Shown here piece by piece: positions 1 through 8,778 of a stretch of DNA of 64,000 nt; positions within the stretch are counted from its first letter, which is position 1, and every line of letters starts with the position of its first letter. The position numbers and the translations under genes were made by a program. The stretch lies in NCBI RefSeq assembly GCF_031764535.1, contig NZ_CP134499.1, positions 1,364,001-1,428,000 on the forward strand, in the 5' to 3' direction. Origin of the DNA: Pseudomonas sp. SG20056. GTDB lineage: Bacteria; Pseudomonadota; Gammaproteobacteria; Pseudomonadales; Pseudomonadaceae. The notes below the pieces were generated by a model that was given only the letters and a program-made list of their open reading frames with translations, was not told the origin of the DNA and ran no database searches.

Positions 1-236
1 GCAGTGCAGTCATCCTGCTCGGCGGTGTGCAGGACGACAAGGTCGTGCTGGTGGCTGGTGTGACTCAGGATCTGACCGCCAAGCTGAAAGCCGGCGAGCT
101 GATGAAGCAGGCGGCTGCGGCCGTCGGCGGCAAAGGCGGCGGTCGCCCGGACATGGCGCAAGGCGGCGGTGTTGATGCGGCGGCCCTCGATGGTGCGCTG
201 GCGTTGGCGGTGACCTTCGCTGAGCAGGGTCTGTAA
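1..236 (+). CDS. alaS: Alanine--tRNA ligase, C-terminal fragment
   Basis: This is the 3' end of a gene that begins before the window; the open frame starts at base 3. The visible 77 residues look like the C-terminal (DHHA1) end of alanyl-tRNA synthetase, with the glycine-rich motif [15 protein letters not shown] near the end, which is typical of that domain. The protein charges tRNA-Ala in the cytoplasm. Its position directly before lysC and rsmA matches the usual alaS-lysC-rsmA order in Pseudomonas. Only the last part is present, so nothing can be said about the catalytic domain. Confidence 0.93.
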   Translation, partial: SAVILLGGVQDDKVVLVAGVTQDLTAKLKAGELMKQAAAAVGGKGGGRPDMAQGGGVDAAALDGALALAVTFAEQGL

Positions 237-350
237 ACGCCTGATTCCCCAGATCTATAGCCCAAGGCCCGGTATACGCCCGGCGGGCCTTGGCAGGGTA
301 TTGAGTTGTATGTTTAATGGGCGCCCTTCACGGGCTGAGGCGGCTTTGAA

Positions 351-1589
351 ATGGCTTTGATCGTACAGAAATTTGGCGGCACCTCCGTCGGCACTGTTGA
401 GCGTATTCAGCAGGTGGCCGCGAAGGTGAAGAAATTCCGCGAAAACGGCGATGACATTGTGGTTGTGGTTTCCGCCATGAGCGGTGAAACCAATCGCCTG
501 ATCGATCTGGCCAAACAGGTCAGTGATGGTCAGCCGGTACCGCGTGAACTCGACGTGATGGTCTCTACCGGCGAGCAGGTGACGATTGCCCTGCTGGCCA
601 TGGCGCTGATCAAGATTGGCGTGCCGGCGGTGTCCTATACCGGCAACCAGGTGCGCATCCTGACGGACAGCGCGCACAACAAAGCGCGCATCCTGCAGAT
701 TGATGACCAGAAACTGCGTGCCGACCTCAAGGCCGGTCGTGTGGTGGTGGTCGCAGGTTTCCAGGGTGTCGACGAGCACGGCAACATCACCACGCTAGGT
801 CGTGGCGGTTCCGATACCACGGGCGTGGCGCTGGCCGCTGCGCTGAAGGCCGATGAGTGCCAGATTTACACCGACGTTGATGGTGTCTACACCACTGACC
901 CGCGTGTGGTGCCGCAGGCTCAGCGGTTGGAAAAAATCACCTTCGAAGAGATGCTGGAAATGGCCAGTCTCGGCTCCAAGGTGCTGCAGATTCGCTCGGT
1001 GGAATTCGCCGGCAAGTACAACGTCCCGCTGCGCGTGCTGCACAGCTTCCAAGAGGGGCCGGGCACCCTCATTACCCTTGATGAAGAGGAATCCATGGAA
1101 CAGCCGATCATCTCCGGCATCGCTTTCAACCGCGACGAAGCCAAGCTGACCATCCGTGGCGTACCGGACATCCCGGGCGTGGCGTTCAAAATTCTCGGCC
1201 CGATCAGTGCCGCGAACATTGAAGTGGACATGATCGTGCAGAACGTTTCGCACGATAACACCACTGACTTCACCTTCACCGTACACCGCAATGACTACAC
1301 CGCGGCGTTCGAGGTGCTGGAAAACACGGCTCGCGAACTGGGTGCGCGTGAAGTCATCGGCGACACCAAGATTGCCAAGGTGTCCATCGTTGGTGTCGGC
1401 ATGCGTTCCCATGCCGGTGTTGCCAGCCGCATGTTTGAAGCGCTGGCTAAGGAAAACATCAATATCCAGATGATCTCGACCTCGGAGATCAAAGTCTCTG
1501 TGGTGATTGAAGAGAAATATCTGGAGTTGGCGGTGCGCGCCCTGCACACTGCTTTTGAACTGGATGCTCCGGCCCGTCAGGGCGACTGA
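351..1589 (+). CDS. lysC: Aspartate kinase
   Basis: LysC phosphorylates aspartate, the first step toward lysine, threonine, methionine and diaminopimelate. The 412-residue protein opens with the kinase motif VQKFGGTSVG, has the substrate-binding stretch VVAGFQGV and the GRGGSDTT motif near residues 150-160, and ends with two ACT regulatory domains (from about residue 265). An in-frame ATG at 1095 (MEQPIISG) is preceded by AGAGGA and could start a separate 164-residue beta subunit made only of the ACT part, as known for alpha2-beta2 aspartate kinases. The gene lies alone between alaS and rsmA and is followed by a strong terminator. Confidence 0.96.
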   Translation: MALIVQKFGGTSVGTVERIQQVAAKVKKFRENGDDIVVVVSAMSGETNRLIDLAKQVSDGQPVPRELDVMVSTGEQVTIALLAMALIKIGVPAVSYTGNQVRILTDSAHNKARILQIDDQKLRADLKAGRVVVVAGFQGVDEHGNITTLGRGGSDTTGVALAAALKADECQIYTDVDGVYTTDPRVVPQAQRLEKITFEEMLEMASLGSKVLQIRSVEFAGKYNVPLRVLHSFQEGPGTLITLDEEESMEQPIISGIAFNRDEAKLTIRGVPDIPGVAFKILGPISAANIEVDMIVQNVSHDNTTDFTFTVHRNDYTAAFEVLENTARELGAREVIGDTKIAKVSIVGVGMRSHAGVASRMFEALAKENINIQMISTSEIKVSVVIEEKYLELAVRALHTAFELDAPARQGD

Positions 1590-1600
1590 GGCATTATCCG

Positions 1601-1636
1601 AAAGGCGCGGTTTATCCCGCGCCTTTTGTCTTTTTG
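1601..1636 (+). terminator. Intrinsic terminator after lysC
   Basis: A perfect 10-bp stem, AAAGGCGCGG (1601-1610) with CCGCGCCTTT (1617-1626), has a 6-nt loop and is followed by a T-rich tail (TTGTCTTTTT). It sits 12 bases after the lysC stop. Confidence 0.9.
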
Positions 1637-1777
1637 GTTGGCATGAGCAGGAACTTTCTTTCTGCTCACACTGGTCAATACTTGGGTGAAGGCTCTGCTT
1701 GAGATGTTCGGGGCTGCCACCATTTTCTTTTTTGCAGACTGCTGTTGTCCTGAACTGATATCCGTAAGGAGAAAGGA

Positions 1778-1963
1778 ATGCTGATTCTGACTCGCCGGGT
1801 CGGAGAGACCCTGATGGTGGGTGACGAAGTCACTGTCACCGTGTTGGGCGTTAAAGGTAATCAGGTGCGCATTGGCGTTAACGCGCCGAAAGAGGTTGCC
1901 GTGCACCGCGAAGAAATTTACCAGCGCATCCAGAAAGAGAAAGGCGAAGAACCAAGCCACTAA
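1778..1963 (+). CDS. rsmA: Carbon storage regulator RsmA/CsrA
   Basis: This 61-residue RNA-binding protein begins [12 protein letters not shown], the hallmark of CsrA/RsmA, and includes [19 protein letters not shown], the segment that forms the RNA-binding edge of the dimer. It represses or activates mRNAs by binding GGA motifs near ribosome binding sites and is itself titrated by small RNAs of the RsmY/Z type. A very strong ribosome binding site, AAGGAGAAAGGA, lies just before the ATG and itself carries GGA motifs, so autoregulation is possible. The C-terminal tail ([10 protein letters not shown]) has the expected variable length. Confidence 0.97.
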   Translation: MLILTRRVGETLMVGDEVTVTVLGVKGNQVRIGVNAPKEVAVHREEIYQRIQKEKGEEPSH

Positions 1964-2025
1964 TTTTTATCGAAATTTTGGCTTTGCAAACGGGGAAAAC
2001 ATGGTTATCATGCGCCCCGTGTTGC

Positions 2026-2116
2026 GGAGAGGTGGCCGAGTGGCCGAAGGCGCTCCCCTGCTAAGGGAGTACATCTCAAAAGGGTGTCGGGGGTTCGAAT
2101 CCCCCCTTCTCCGCCA
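2026..2116 (+). tRNA. tRNA-Ser(GCT)
   Basis: A 91-nt class II tRNA with acceptor GGAGAGG pairing with the 3' CTTCTCC, a GTTCGAATCC T-loop, an encoded CCA and a long variable arm. The anticodon loop TGCTAAG gives GCT, decoding AGC/AGU serine codons. Confidence 0.95.
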
Positions 2117-2168
2117 TTATTTAGTGCTGTAGGCGTTGATTTAGAAGTCTGCAGTGCAAGCGTTACAT

Positions 2169-2245
2169 GCACTCATAGCTCAGCTGGATAGAGTACTCGG
2201 CTACGAACCGAGCGGTCGGAGGTTCGAATCCTCCTGAGTGCACCA
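2169..2245 (+). tRNA. tRNA-Arg(ACG), copy 1
   Basis: A 77-nt tRNA with acceptor GCACTCA/TGAGTGC, T-loop TTCGAAT, encoded CCA, and anticodon loop CTACGAA (ACG; A34 is normally modified to inosine). A terminator-like hairpin with a TTTTGTTT tail follows at 2252-2283. Confidence 0.96.
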
Positions 2246-2317
2246 ACTAGGAATGGCTTGCAGCGATGCAGGCCATTTTGTTTCAGCCAGCGGTGATCTG
2301 GTCAAAAAGCGCCATTT

Positions 2318-2394
2318 GCACTCATAGCTCAGCTGGATAGAGTACTCGGCTACGAACCGAGCGGTCGGAGGTTCGAATCCTCCTGAGTGCACCA
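2318..2394 (+). tRNA. tRNA-Arg(ACG), copy 2
   Basis: Sequence identical to copy 1 over all 77 bases as far as I can read, starting exactly 149 bases later. The same hairpin plus T-tract follows. Confidence 0.96.
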
Positions 2395-2466
2395 AATCGA
2401 AATGGCTTGCAGTGATGCAAGCCATTTTGTTTCAGCCAGCGGTGATCTGGTTAAAAAGCGCCATAT

Positions 2467-2543
2467 GCACTCATAGCTCAGCTGGATAGAGTACTCGGCT
2501 ACGAACCGAGCGGTCGGAGGTTCGAATCCTCCTGAGTGCACCA
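2467..2543 (+). tRNA. tRNA-Arg(ACG), copy 3
   Basis: Third identical copy, again 149 bases after the previous one. It is followed by a different and stronger terminator than copies 1 and 2. Confidence 0.96.
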
Positions 2544-2549
2544 AACAAG

Positions 2550-2579
2550 AAGGGCCTGCAGCGATGCAGGCCCTTTTTT
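2550..2579 (+). terminator. Intrinsic terminator after the tRNA array
   Basis: Perfect 11-bp stem AAGGGCCTGCA (2550-2560) with TGCAGGCCCTT (2565-2575), GCGA loop, and a run of Ts to 2579. Confidence 0.9.
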
Positions 2580-2644
2580 ATTGCGCGTCGTTTATGGCTG
2601 CCGCCGGCGGGTTGTCGTTGTGTGGCGTGAAAAGTGACTGTTGG

Positions 2645-3160
2645 TCACTTTTTACTCGCCGATTTTCGTTTGGCCTTGCCTTTGACGCAGCCGGCTTCAT
2701 CGAAGCTGACGTTGCGCTTGTTGCCTTTCTTGCCCTGGTAGACGTAGCGCGTCTGGCCGTTTTGTTCGGTGACCTTGTCTGGCTTGCCGAGGCTACTCTC
2801 GACGTCGTTGCGGCTCATGCCCAGGCGTATCTGCTGCTTGATGATGGCGGCGCGCCGCTCGCTGCTGCTCAGGTGGTTGCCGCAACCGTCCTGCTTGGCG
2901 CCGATCACAGTCAATTTATGTTCATCTTTCTTCTTGCTCTCGCGGCCGGCCTTGCGCGGTTTGGCCAATGGCACCGGTTTACCACTGCCCGGAGTGGGGT
3001 TGTAGGCCTGCTGCAGGCTTTGGCTGTGTTCGTTGGGGCAGCCCTGGCGGGTGAAAGTGACGTGGCCTTTGGCGTCTTCACAGCGAAATACGGTTGAGCT
3101 GAGTGTGGGTAGGGGGCAAAGCAGAATGGCGCAGAAAGCTGCGCAGCGCAGTCCATGCAT
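2645..3160 (-). CDS. Secreted DUF4124-type protein with SmpA/OmlA-like tail
   Basis: A 171-residue protein with an N-terminal signal peptide (MHGLRCAAFCAILLCPLPT), followed by a short DUF4124-like domain (STVFRCEDAKGHVTFTRQGCP), a basic linker rich in Lys and Pro, and a C-terminal segment (IRLGMSRNDVESSLGKPDKV) that resembles the SmpA/OmlA (BamE-like) fold. It probably acts in the periplasm or envelope; the exact role is unknown. The start was placed at the ATG at 3160 because GGAGG lies eight bases before it; the longer frame upstream lacks such a site and would hide the signal peptide. It faces the tRNA array terminator. Confidence 0.8.
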   Translation of the reverse strand: MHGLRCAAFCAILLCPLPTLSSTVFRCEDAKGHVTFTRQGCPNEHSQSLQQAYNPTPGSGKPVPLAKPRKAGRESKKKDEHKLTVIGAKQDGCGNHLSSSERRAAIIKQQIRLGMSRNDVESSLGKPDKVTEQNGQTRYVYQGKKGNKRNVSFDEAGCVKGKAKRKSASKK

Positions 3161-3482
3161 GGTGCGTCCTCCGTGACGGTCCATGTGCAAGGGTAGTCGA
3201 TGTCTTTGTCTGTGCCAGGCGTGCCTTTGCCAGTGCCTGGCACGTCGCAGTTACAGATGTGCAAGCGTGCTTAAGTTTGTCGTGCAAGCGCTTGTTCTAG
3301 GATTGTTTTTGTCACATGCAAAGCGCCTGGGCGGTGGTATCATTCGCCGCGTCAGCCCCGCCGGGGCTTGTGGAAAACCACCATGGACTTACCCAGTAGT
3401 TACTCTGAATCTCGATTGTGCAATCACGTGTTGACTGATTGATCCTCTGTGGCGTGCGCTGCCACTGGGGGTGGAGCGCGCC

Positions 3483-4925
3483 ATGACTGAAGTAGAAGCA
3501 AAAAAGCCGCAAGAAAGCCTGCAAAATCGCCTGGCCCAGGTGGTCGAGCTGTTGCATCGGCACAAGCTGGTCGAAGACCTGACCCATCGTCAGGAAGGCC
3601 AGCACCATGACCGGGTGGAAAACCTGGTGCACCGGCAGAACCTCGCCGAATTGCAACGCAAGCTCGATGAGCTGCACTCCGCCGACGTTGCCCACATCCT
3701 TGAAGCCTTGCCGCTTGATGACCGCCTGACTGTCTGGCAGCTGGTCAAGGTCGAGCGCGATGGCGACATCCTCCTTGAAGTGTCCGACGCGGTGCGTGAA
3801 ACCCTGCTCGCGGACATGGACGACCACGAAATTCTCGCGGCCGCCAGGGACATGGATGCCGACGAACTGGCCGACCTGGCCTCCGAACTGCCGCGCGATG
3901 TCGTGCATGAGTTGATGGAGACGCTCGATGCGCAGCAGCGCGAGCGCGTACGTTCGGCGTTGTCCTACGAGGAAGACCAAGTCGGCGCGCTGATGGACTT
4001 CGAGATGGTCACCATCCGCGAAGATGTCAGCCTGGAGGTGGTGTTGCGCTACCTGCGCCGCCTCAAGGAGCTGCCAGGGCACACCGACAAACTGTTTGTG
4101 GTCGATTACGACGGTGTGCTCAAGGGTGTGCTGCCGGTCAAGCGCCTGTTGGTCAATGACCCGGAGAAGCTGGTCAGTGAAGTGATGGCCACCGATCCGG
4201 TGAGTTTCCACCCGGACGAGGATGGTTACGATGCCGCGCAGGCGTTCGAACGTTACGACCTGATTTCTACGCCGGTGGTGGACAAGAACGGCAAGCTGAT
4301 CGGTCGTTTGACCATCGATGAGATGGTCGACCTGATCCGTGAGGAAAGCGAAAGCGAAGTCCTCAATATGGCCGGTCTGCGCGAGGAAGAAGACATCTTT
4401 GCCTCGGTGTGGAAATCCCTGCGCAACCGCTGGGCCTGGTTGGCCATCAACCTGGTCACCGCCTTTATGGCGTCACGCGTCATCGGCCTGTTCGAAGACT
4501 CCATCGAGAAATTGGTCGCCCTGGCGGCGCTGATGCCGATTGTTGCGGGCATCGGTGGCAACTCGGGTAACCAAACCATCACCATGATCGTGCGCGCCAT
4601 GGCGCTGGATCAGGTCAGTACCGGCAATACCTCGCGCCTGATTCGCAAGGAGCTGGGTGTAGGTCTGGTCAACGGTATCGTCTGGGGTGGGGTGATTGGT
4701 GTGGTGGCCTACCTGCTCTACGACAGCTGGTCGCTGGGCGTTGTGATGACTGCTGCCATGGTGCTGAACCTGCTGTTGGCCGCGCTGATGGGGGTGTTGA
4801 TCCCCATGACGCTGGTGCGTATGGGGCGTGATCCGGCCTTGGGCGCCAGCGTGATGATCACTGCGGTAACCGATAGCGGTGGCTTCTTTATCTTCCTCGG
4901 TTTGGCCAGTCTGTTCCTGCTCTAA
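3483..4925 (+). CDS. mgtE: Magnesium transporter MgtE
   Basis: MgtE is a homodimeric Mg2+ channel of the inner membrane gated by cytoplasmic Mg2+. The 480-residue product shows the expected order: helical N domain (roughly residues 30-150, with LDELHSADVAHILEALP), paired CBS domains (about 155-290, with PVSFHPDEDGYDAAQAFERYDL and STPVVDKNGKLIGRLT), a plug helix, and five membrane helices at the C-terminus including the pore stretch PIVAGIGGNSGNQ. ATG 3483 is preferred over GTG 3471 because GGAG sits six bases before it. The gene stands alone, with a 165-base gap to oadG. Confidence 0.95.
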   Translation: MTEVEAKKPQESLQNRLAQVVELLHRHKLVEDLTHRQEGQHHDRVENLVHRQNLAELQRKLDELHSADVAHILEALPLDDRLTVWQLVKVERDGDILLEVSDAVRETLLADMDDHEILAAARDMDADELADLASELPRDVVHELMETLDAQQRERVRSALSYEEDQVGALMDFEMVTIREDVSLEVVLRYLRRLKELPGHTDKLFVVDYDGVLKGVLPVKRLLVNDPEKLVSEVMATDPVSFHPDEDGYDAAQAFERYDLISTPVVDKNGKLIGRLTIDEMVDLIREESESEVLNMAGLREEEDIFASVWKSLRNRWAWLAINLVTAFMASRVIGLFEDSIEKLVALAALMPIVAGIGGNSGNQTITMIVRAMALDQVSTGNTSRLIRKELGVGLVNGIVWGGVIGVVAYLLYDSWSLGVVMTAAMVLNLLLAALMGVLIPMTLVRMGRDPALGASVMITAVTDSGGFFIFLGLASLFLL

Positions 4926-5015
4926 GTCGATGACGCGTTCTCTACAGAAAATGTCTCATTAGGCTGCTTTGGGTTTGCTTCAAACGCTCGTTTCACGCTA
5001 AGGTTCGCCAGCTTT

Positions 5016-5036
5016 GCCCGGGATCAGCTCCCGGGC
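5016..5036 (+). other. Hairpin between mgtE and oadG
   Basis: Perfect 8-bp inverted repeat GCCCGGGA/TCCCGGGC with a 5-nt loop, 92 bases after the mgtE stop. No T-run follows, so a classical terminator is not assured; it could shape the oadG leader. Confidence 0.5.
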
Positions 5037-5090
5037 GCTCCTATCTCTAATAATTAACGCAGCTCATACGTAGCTGGTAATGGAGCCAAG

Positions 5091-5342
5091 ATGACCCCTA
5101 GTGAACTCCTCCTCGAGGGTGTCGAGCTCATGCTGTTCGGCCTGGGCACCGTATTTCTATTCTTGATGCTATTGGTGCTGATGATCCGCGTGATGTCGTG
5201 GGTTATCGAGCGCTTTGCCGCGAAAACACCCATTCCCGTATCTGTGCCATCAGCAGTCAAGCCGGCCTCCGACGAGCCGAGTGCTGATGTGCTAGCCGCT
5301 ATCCAATCCGCTATTCACCAGCACCGCGCCCGCCGCGGGTGA
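5091..5342 (+). CDS. oadG: Oxaloacetate decarboxylase gamma chain
   Basis: This 83-residue small membrane protein has one N-terminal transmembrane helix ([20 protein letters not shown]) and a charged, proline-containing tail, the layout of the gamma subunit of sodium-translocating decarboxylases. The family's gamma subunit ties the alpha subunit to the membrane-bound beta subunit. Identification rests mainly on its place directly before oadA and oadB, with a spacing of 25 bases to oadA. The start ATG follows GGAGCCAAG. Confidence 0.88.
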   Translation: MTPSELLLEGVELMLFGLGTVFLFLMLLVLMIRVMSWVIERFAAKTPIPVSVPSAVKPASDEPSADVLAAIQSAIHQHRARRG

Positions 5343-5367
5343 GCCAGGTTCGACAGGGAGCATCTGT

Positions 5368-7143
5368 ATGACTGCCGTAAAGAAAGCACTCGGAATTACT
5401 GATGTGGTGCTGCGTGACGCCCACCAGTCGATCCTGGCCACCCGCGTGCGCCTGGAAGACATGCTGCCGATCGCGCCCAAGCTTGATCAGGTCGGTTTCT
5501 GGTCCGTTGAGTCCTGGGGTGGCGCTACCTTCGATGCGTGCATCCGTTACCTGGGTGAAGACCCGTGGCACCGCATTCGCGAGCTGAAAAAGGCCATGCC
5601 CAACACCCGTCAGCAAATGCTGCTGCGTGGGCAGAACCTGCTGGGCTACCGCCATTACGCCGATGACGTGGTGGAAAAGTTCGTCGAGCGCGCCGCCTTC
5701 AATGGCGTCGATGTGTTCCGCGTATTCGATGCGATGAACGACCCGCGCAACCTGCAAACTGCCCTCAAAGCAGTCAAGCAGCTGGGCAAGCATGCCCAAG
5801 GCACCATCTCCTACACCACCAGTCCGGTGCATACCCTGGAAATGTGGGTCGATCTGGCCAAGCAGATCGAAGACATGGGTGCCGACTCGGTCGCGATCAA
5901 GGACATGGCCGGTATTTTGACGCCCTATACCGCATTTGAGCTGGTGACGCGTCTTAAGGCGACCCTGTCTATCCCCGTACATATGCAGTGCCATGCCACG
6001 GCAGGGCTGTCATCTGTAGCCATTCTCAAGGCCGTGGAAGCAGGCATCGACAATGTCGACACCGCTATTTCCTCGTTGTCGATGACCTATGGCCATTCGC
6101 CGACTGAGTCTGTAGTCGCGATGTTCCAGGGTACTGAGCGCGATACCGGGCTTAATCTGGAGCTGCTCGAAGAAATCGCCGCCTACTTCCGTGAAGTACG
6201 GAAGAAGTACGCCAAGTTCGAGGGCAACCTCAAAGGCGTCGACTCGCGCATTCTGGTCGCTCAGGTGCCGGGCGGTATGCTCACCAATATGGAAGGCCAG
6301 CTGAAAGAGCAGGGCGCCCAGGACAAGTTCGACGAAGTGCTCGCTGAGATCCCGCGTGTACGTGAAGACCTCGGCTTTATCCCGTTGGTAACGCCCACTT
6401 CGCAGATCGTCGGCACCCAGGCGGTGATCAACGTACTGACCGGTGAGCGCTACAAGTCGATCACCAAGGAAACCGCTGGCATCTTGAAGGGTGAGTACGG
6501 TGCAGCGCCGGCGCCTTTCAATAAAGATCTGCAGGCGCGCGTACTCGATGGCGCTGAAGCCGTTACCTGCCGTCCGGCTGATTTGCTTGAAGCCGAGATG
6601 GACAAGCTGACTGCTGAGCTCAAAGGCATTGCCAAAGAGAAGGGCATCAAGCTCGCGGCTGACGAAATCGACGACGTGCTGACCTATGCCCTTTTCCCGC
6701 AGATCGGCCTGAAGTTTCTGGAAAACCGTGGTAACCCGGCGGCGTTCGAGCCTGCACCGACCGGCAAGGAGGCGCCTGCTCGTGAAGCTGGCAAGCCTGA
6801 GGTCTACACCGTTGAAGTGGGCGGCAAGTCCTATGTGGTGCAAGTCAACGAAGGCGGCGATATCGAAGGGCTCAAGGCTGTCGGTGGTGGCGCTAATTCC
6901 TCGGCGGCAGTAGCTGCGCCAGTGGGGGCCGGAGAGCCGCAGAATGCCCCGTTGGCCGGCAATATCTTCAAGGTGCTGGTGCAGCCAGGCCAGGCGGTGG
7001 AAGAAGGGCAACTGGTGATCATTCTCGAAGCCATGAAAATGGAAACCGAGATCCGTGCGTTCAAGGCCGGCACCATTGCTGCGGTCAACGTCAAAGTCGG
7101 TGATGCGGTGGCGGTGGGCGACAGCCTGCTGACCATCGGTTAA
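5368..7143 (+). CDS. oadA: Oxaloacetate decarboxylase alpha chain (biotin carrying)
   Basis: The 591-residue protein carries a carboxyltransferase domain ([15 protein letters not shown] near residue 12; later [10 protein letters not shown] around 207), a PYC/OADA conserved middle domain, and a C-terminal biotinyl domain with the biotinylation motif EAMKMETEI at about residues 553-561. It transfers CO2 from oxaloacetate to biotin. Related subunits occur in pyruvate carboxylase (PycB) and transcarboxylase; the adjacent gamma and beta membrane subunits argue for a sodium-pump decarboxylase here. A linker rich in Ala and Gly precedes the biotinyl domain, as usual. Confidence 0.94.
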   Translation: MTAVKKALGITDVVLRDAHQSILATRVRLEDMLPIAPKLDQVGFWSVESWGGATFDACIRYLGEDPWHRIRELKKAMPNTRQQMLLRGQNLLGYRHYADDVVEKFVERAAFNGVDVFRVFDAMNDPRNLQTALKAVKQLGKHAQGTISYTTSPVHTLEMWVDLAKQIEDMGADSVAIKDMAGILTPYTAFELVTRLKATLSIPVHMQCHATAGLSSVAILKAVEAGIDNVDTAISSLSMTYGHSPTESVVAMFQGTERDTGLNLELLEEIAAYFREVRKKYAKFEGNLKGVDSRILVAQVPGGMLTNMEGQLKEQGAQDKFDEVLAEIPRVREDLGFIPLVTPTSQIVGTQAVINVLTGERYKSITKETAGILKGEYGAAPAPFNKDLQARVLDGAEAVTCRPADLLEAEMDKLTAELKGIAKEKGIKLAADEIDDVLTYALFPQIGLKFLENRGNPAAFEPAPTGKEAPAREAGKPEVYTVEVGGKSYVVQVNEGGDIEGLKAVGGGANSSAAVAAPVGAGEPQNAPLAGNIFKVLVQPGQAVEEGQLVIILEAMKMETEIRAFKAGTIAAVNVKVGDAVAVGDSLLTIG

Positions 7144-7155
7144 GGGAGCGCAGTA

Positions 7156-8292
7156 ATGGATAAGCTCCTCAAACTTTGGCAGAGCACCGGCCTGTACCAC
7201 GTCGAGGTTGGTCAGCTGTTTATGATCGCGGTGTGCATCCTGCTGATCTACCTGGCGATCAAGAAAGGCTTCGAGCCTCTACTGTTGTTGCCGATTGGTT
7301 TTGGCGGTCTGCTGGCCAACATTCCAGTGGCCAATATGGCCGAGGGTGCGGGCTTCCTGCATATGATCTACGAGGTGGGTCTGCCCACCAGTATCTTCCC
7401 GTTGCTGATCTTCCTTGGCGTCGGCGCCATGACCGACTTCGGGCCGATGCTGGCCAACCCCAAGACCTTGCTCTTGGGTGCGGCGGCGCAGTTTGGCATC
7501 TTCGGCACTCTGATGGGCGCGTTGGCGATCACTGCCCTGGGGATTCCAGGGCTTGAATTCACCCTCAAGGAAGCTGCATCCATCGCCATCATTGGTGGTG
7601 CCGATGGTCCGACCTCGATTTTCGTGACCTCCAAGCTGGCCCCGCACCTGCTCGGTCCGATTGCGGTGGCGGCCTATGCCTATATGGCGTTGGTGCCGTT
7701 GATTCAGCCGCCGATCATGCGTGCACTGACCACCAAGGAAGAGCGCGCCATTGTTATGCAGCAGCTGCGTCCGGTGGGGCAGGCCGAGAAGATCATCTTC
7801 CCGATCGTGCTGTGCCTGCTGATCGGCATGTTGCTACCGGATGCTGCGCCGCTGATCGGCATGTTCGCCCTCGGTAACCTGTTGCGTGAGGCTGGTGTAG
7901 TAGAGCGTCTGGCCGATACGTCGCGTAATGCGCTGATCAATATCGTCACTATCTTCCTCGGCCTGACCGTGGGTTCGAAGTTGTCGGCGGATTCCTTCCT
8001 GCAGCTCAAGACCCTGGGTATCCTCAGCCTGGGTATGCTGGCGTTCTGCGCCGGTACGGCGGCAGGTGTGCTGATGGCCAAGCTGATGAATATGTTCAGC
8101 AGTAACAAGATCAATCCATTGATTGGTTCGGCCGGTGTATCTGCGGTGCCGATGGCGGCGCGGGTGTCGAACAAGGTTGGACTGGAAGCCAATCCGCAAA
8201 ACTTCCTGTTGATGCATGCCATGGGCCCGAATGTGGCCGGGGTGATCGGCTCGGCAGTGGCTGCGGGTGTATTGCTCAGTTTTGTTGGCTGA
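7156..8292 (+). CDS. oadB: Oxaloacetate decarboxylase beta chain (sodium pump)
   Basis: This 378-residue multi-helix membrane protein contains [10 protein letters not shown] (about residues 150-160), the conserved motif whose aspartate binds Na+ in the beta subunits of OAD, methylmalonyl-CoA and glutaconyl-CoA decarboxylases. It decarboxylates carboxybiotin and moves Na+ outward. It starts 12 bases after oadA behind GGGAGC and ends the operon before a long symmetric terminator. At 378 residues it is close to the shorter members of the family. Confidence 0.94.
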   Translation: MDKLLKLWQSTGLYHVEVGQLFMIAVCILLIYLAIKKGFEPLLLLPIGFGGLLANIPVANMAEGAGFLHMIYEVGLPTSIFPLLIFLGVGAMTDFGPMLANPKTLLLGAAAQFGIFGTLMGALAITALGIPGLEFTLKEAASIAIIGGADGPTSIFVTSKLAPHLLGPIAVAAYAYMALVPLIQPPIMRALTTKEERAIVMQQLRPVGQAEKIIFPIVLCLLIGMLLPDAAPLIGMFALGNLLREAGVVERLADTSRNALINIVTIFLGLTVGSKLSADSFLQLKTLGILSLGMLAFCAGTAAGVLMAKLMNMFSSNKINPLIGSAGVSAVPMAARVSNKVGLEANPQNFLLMHAMGPNVAGVIGSAVAAGVLLSFVG

Positions 8293-8301
8293 TTAATACG
8301 A

Positions 8302-8340
8302 GCAATAAAAAAACCGCCCTTGAGGCGGTTTTTTTATTGC
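8302..8340 (+). terminator. Bidirectional terminator after oadB
   Basis: Perfect 17-bp inverted repeat, arms 8302-8318 and 8324-8340, built as GCAATAAAAAAACCGCC with its complement around CTTGA. A-tract on one side and T-tract on the other allow termination from either direction. Confidence 0.93.
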
Positions 8341-8419
8341 CTGCCACCCCTGGCGGCCATCTTACAGGCCTTTACAGTGCAACGTTAAAGGTGGACTCAA
8401 ATCATTTTTATTAGCAGCA

Positions 8420-8446
8420 AAAAAACCGGCCTAGGCCGGTTTTTTC
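8420..8446 (-). terminator. Terminator downstream of amrZ
   Basis: Palindrome AAAAAACCGGC-CTAG-GCCGGTTTTTT with A/T tracts on both sides; on the minus strand it lies directly after the amrZ stop at 8461. Confidence 0.85.
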
Positions 8447-8460
8447 ATTGTGCAGCGCAA

Positions 8461-8778
8461 TCAGGCTTCTTCGGCAGCCATCTCGGCATCGTGAGCAATC
8501 AATGCCACCAGGGCATTCTGCTGACGGCGTGAAAGCTGGCGGAAGCGTTGCAGCAGCTCGCGCTCGTGCAAGGACAGATCTGGGCTGTCCAAGCGCATGT
8601 TGAGGTCATCACCCAGAGCGCTTTCCTGGAGCATGCTTTGCTCAAGGCGAGCAATGATCTCCGAGTTCATGCTGCGGTGATGGTTACGTGCGACATCCGC
8701 AATACGTTCGCGCATGCCATCAGGCAGACGAACTACGAATTTGTCAGCGGTGCGGCTGGAATAGAGTGCTGGTTTCAT
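8461..8778 (-). CDS. amrZ: Ribbon-helix-helix regulator AmrZ
   Basis: AmrZ (AlgZ) is an Arc-like DNA-binding protein that controls alginate, motility, type IV pili and c-di-GMP genes in Pseudomonas. The 105-residue product matches the family closely: the N-terminal beta strand [15 protein letters not shown] makes base contacts, followed by the two RHH helices ([17 protein letters not shown]) and the conserved tail [15 protein letters not shown] that mediates tetramer formation. It is a single gene read away from phnC; the 390-base gap upstream must hold its promoter and probably autoregulatory sites. Confidence 0.95.
   Translation of the reverse strand: MKPALYSSRTADKFVVRLPDGMRERIADVARNHHRSMNSEIIARLEQSMLQESALGDDLNMRLDSPDLSLHERELLQRFRQLSRRQQNALVALIAHDAEMAAEEA

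Larger units (their letters stand above)
2169..2543 (+). repeat. Tandem tRNA-Arg array, 149-bp period
   Basis: Three copies of tRNA-Arg(ACG) are separated by two spacers of 72 bases that are themselves nearly identical, including a hairpin (AATGGCTTGCA/TGCAGGCCATT) and the string CAGCCAGCGGTGATCTGGT. The whole tRNA-plus-spacer unit was therefore duplicated. Confidence 0.93.

Noticed and set aside
2201..2544. Minus-strand frames inside the tRNA-Arg array
   Set aside because: They repeat because the tRNA repeats; the DNA is tRNA.
5368..7143. Pyruvate carboxylase subunit B
   Set aside because: Adjacent gamma and beta membrane subunits fit a sodium-pump decarboxylase; no biotin carboxylase gene (PycA) is nearby.
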